From Alcaligenaceae bacterium (GTDB taxonomy: Bacteria > Pseudomonadota > Gammaproteobacteria > Burkholderiales > Burkholderiaceae_B): a stretch of DNA of 14,321 bases. The translations under genes and the position numbers were made by a program. Shown piece after piece: positions 13,456 through 14,321 of the stretch (position 1 is its first letter; the number at the start of each line of letters is the position of its first letter). The notes beneath the pieces are model-generated. The model saw only the letters and a program-made list of their open reading frames with translations, was not told where the DNA came from and searched no databases. Location of the stretch: the NCBI GenBank assembly GCA_012511095.1, contig JAAZGT010000133.1, positions 1 to 14,321 of the forward strand, read 5' to 3'.

Positions 13456-14321
13456 TTAGGACTCGACCGTTAATTTAATTAACTCGACACCCTCGGTAAC
13501 CTGGTCGCCGACTGCGAAAAATAGCTCTTCAACCGTACCACCTTCATCAGCAGTAATTGAATGCTCCATTTTCATGGCTTCCATGACTAACAATACATCG
13601 CCAGCCTCAACCTTATCGCCGACATTGACGAGGATATTGATTACTTTACCTGGCATCGGAGCAGTTAGACCGCCACCACCAACGTCATCACCTTCACCAG
13701 CATGCGCTAAGAAGTTAGGCAATCTGAGAAGCGTTTGACCATCTTGAGTGTACAAGTATAGGTCTTCATCTTCTAAGACCACCTTGCCTTGGCTTAACAC
13801 ACCATCAAGCGCTAATTTAATATCAAAGTGACCACCCTCAGCGGTGTCTACTTCCCAAGCAATATTATGCTCAGTACCGTTAATATCTAAAATCCACTCA
13901 TCACGAGCGCGTTCTTGAATACGTAGCTGATGCTCAACATCACCGTCTTCGACCGTAATAGTCGTGCCTTCGCCTTGACGAGCACGCCAGTAATCTGCAC
14001 TTGCCCATGGGTCAATATAGCTTGTAGGCGCGTTTTTAGCCCCACGGCTATGCTTTAAACCATGTCTAGCTAAATGAGCTACAGCAGCATAAGCTAAAGC
14101 CTTAGCAGGGGTTTCAGTCGCTTCAGGGAAGAGCGTGTCGTGGTTCTTTTCGATTAAGCCAGTGTCTAAATCTGCATTAACAAAGGCGTCATTGGTCATG
14201 AGACGGTATAAGAAGTCCACGTTAGTGTGCAGACCAATGATATGCGTGCCTAATAAAGCTTGACGCATACGTGCAATAGCTTGCTCACGGTCTACGCCCC
14301 AAACGATTAACTTAGCAATCA
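13456..14321 (-). CDS. biotin-dependent acyl-CoA carboxylase alpha subunit, 3-methylcrotonyl-CoA carboxylase type (C-terminal part, 5' end outside window)
   Basis: The frame is open to the window edge, giving 287 visible residues without a start. The first visible residues, IAKLIVWGVDREQAIARMR, followed by GLHTNVDFLYRLM and a DLDTGLIE segment, are the C-terminal end of a biotin carboxylase domain. A middle linker domain of about 110 residues follows, and the last 75 residues are a biotinyl domain with APMPGKV and the biotin attachment site EAMKMEH (Lys codon at 13570-13572). The alpha subunit carboxylates its own biotin with ATP and bicarbonate and passes the carboxyl group via a separate beta subunit to an acyl-CoA. 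The layout and the NVDFL...DTG.I.. motif point to 3-methylcrotonyl-CoA (leucine breakdown) or a related acyl-CoA rather than the short AccC/AccB pair; geranyl- or propionyl-CoA remain possible. The beta subunit gene would lie outside the window. Confidence 0.9.
   Translation of the reverse strand, partial: IAKLIVWGVDREQAIARMRQALLGTHIIGLHTNVDFLYRLMTNDAFVNADLDTGLIEKNHDTLFPEATETPAKALAYAAVAHLARHGLKHSRGAKNAPTSYIDPWASADYWRARQGEGTTITVEDGDVEHQLRIQERARDEWILDINGTEHNIAWEVDTAEGGHFDIKLALDGVLSQGKVVLEDEDLYLYTQDGQTLLRLPNFLAHAGEGDDVGGGGLTAPMPGKVINILVNVGDKVEAGDVLLVMEAMKMEHSITADEGGTVEELFFAVGDQVTEGVELIKLTVES

Overview
The window looks like chromosomal DNA of a moderately low-GC proteobacterium. Family-level similarity of the proteins suggests Burkholderiales/Alcaligenaceae, but that placement is an impression from gene content (copper-type TonB receptor, MaoC-Pta fusion next to acetate kinase, MetNIQ, a methylcrotonyl-CoA carboxylase type subunit) and was not tested. 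Gram-negative status is well supported by an outer-membrane receptor and several Sec signal peptides. There are 11 protein genes, two of them cut by the window edges. I see no RNA genes, insertion sequences, CRISPR arrays or phage genes.

Layout. 1-899 (+): the C-terminal part of a TonB-dependent receptor, most like the copper (OprC/NosA) group. 900-1108: convergent intergenic region with stem-loops and two terminators. 1109-6560 (-): a glycine-betaine/proline-type ABC importer transcribed proX3-proX2-proX1-proW-proV. It carries three tandem, divergent substrate-binding protein genes for one permease and one ATPase. 6561-6977: divergent control region with a good minus-strand promoter candidate, a 16-bp inverted repeat and a weak plus-strand -10. 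6978-9552 (+): metN-metI-metQ methionine importer, with metN probably starting at TTG, followed by a strong terminator. 9811-13323 (+): MaoC/phosphotransacetylase fusion, acetate kinase and an alpha/beta hydrolase in tight succession, each with a good ribosome binding site. 13324-13455: strong bidirectional terminator. 13456-14321 (-): the C-terminal part of a biotin-dependent acyl-CoA carboxylase alpha subunit.

How the genes work together. The minus-strand operon should import compatible solutes or related quaternary amines. The three binding proteins share the aromatic cage tryptophans but differ next to one of them, and one has lost a conserved disulfide pair, so a shared permease fed by receptors of different specificity is the most attractive reading. 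MetNIQ imports methionine. Betaine is a methyl donor in organisms that have betaine-homocysteine methyltransferase, so the two divergent importers might be metabolically linked, but nothing here proves it. Pta-AckA interconverts acyl-CoA, acyl-phosphate and acyl acid with ATP gain. The N-terminal MaoC domain of the Pta fusion lacks the usual Asp/His catalytic pair, and the neighbouring hydrolase lacks the usual acid residue of its triad.

The most unusual items are the triple proX array with signs of mosaic sequence exchange, the paired cysteine loss in the middle copy, and the two apparently degenerate active sites in the pta-ack operon. No wholly new system is evident.
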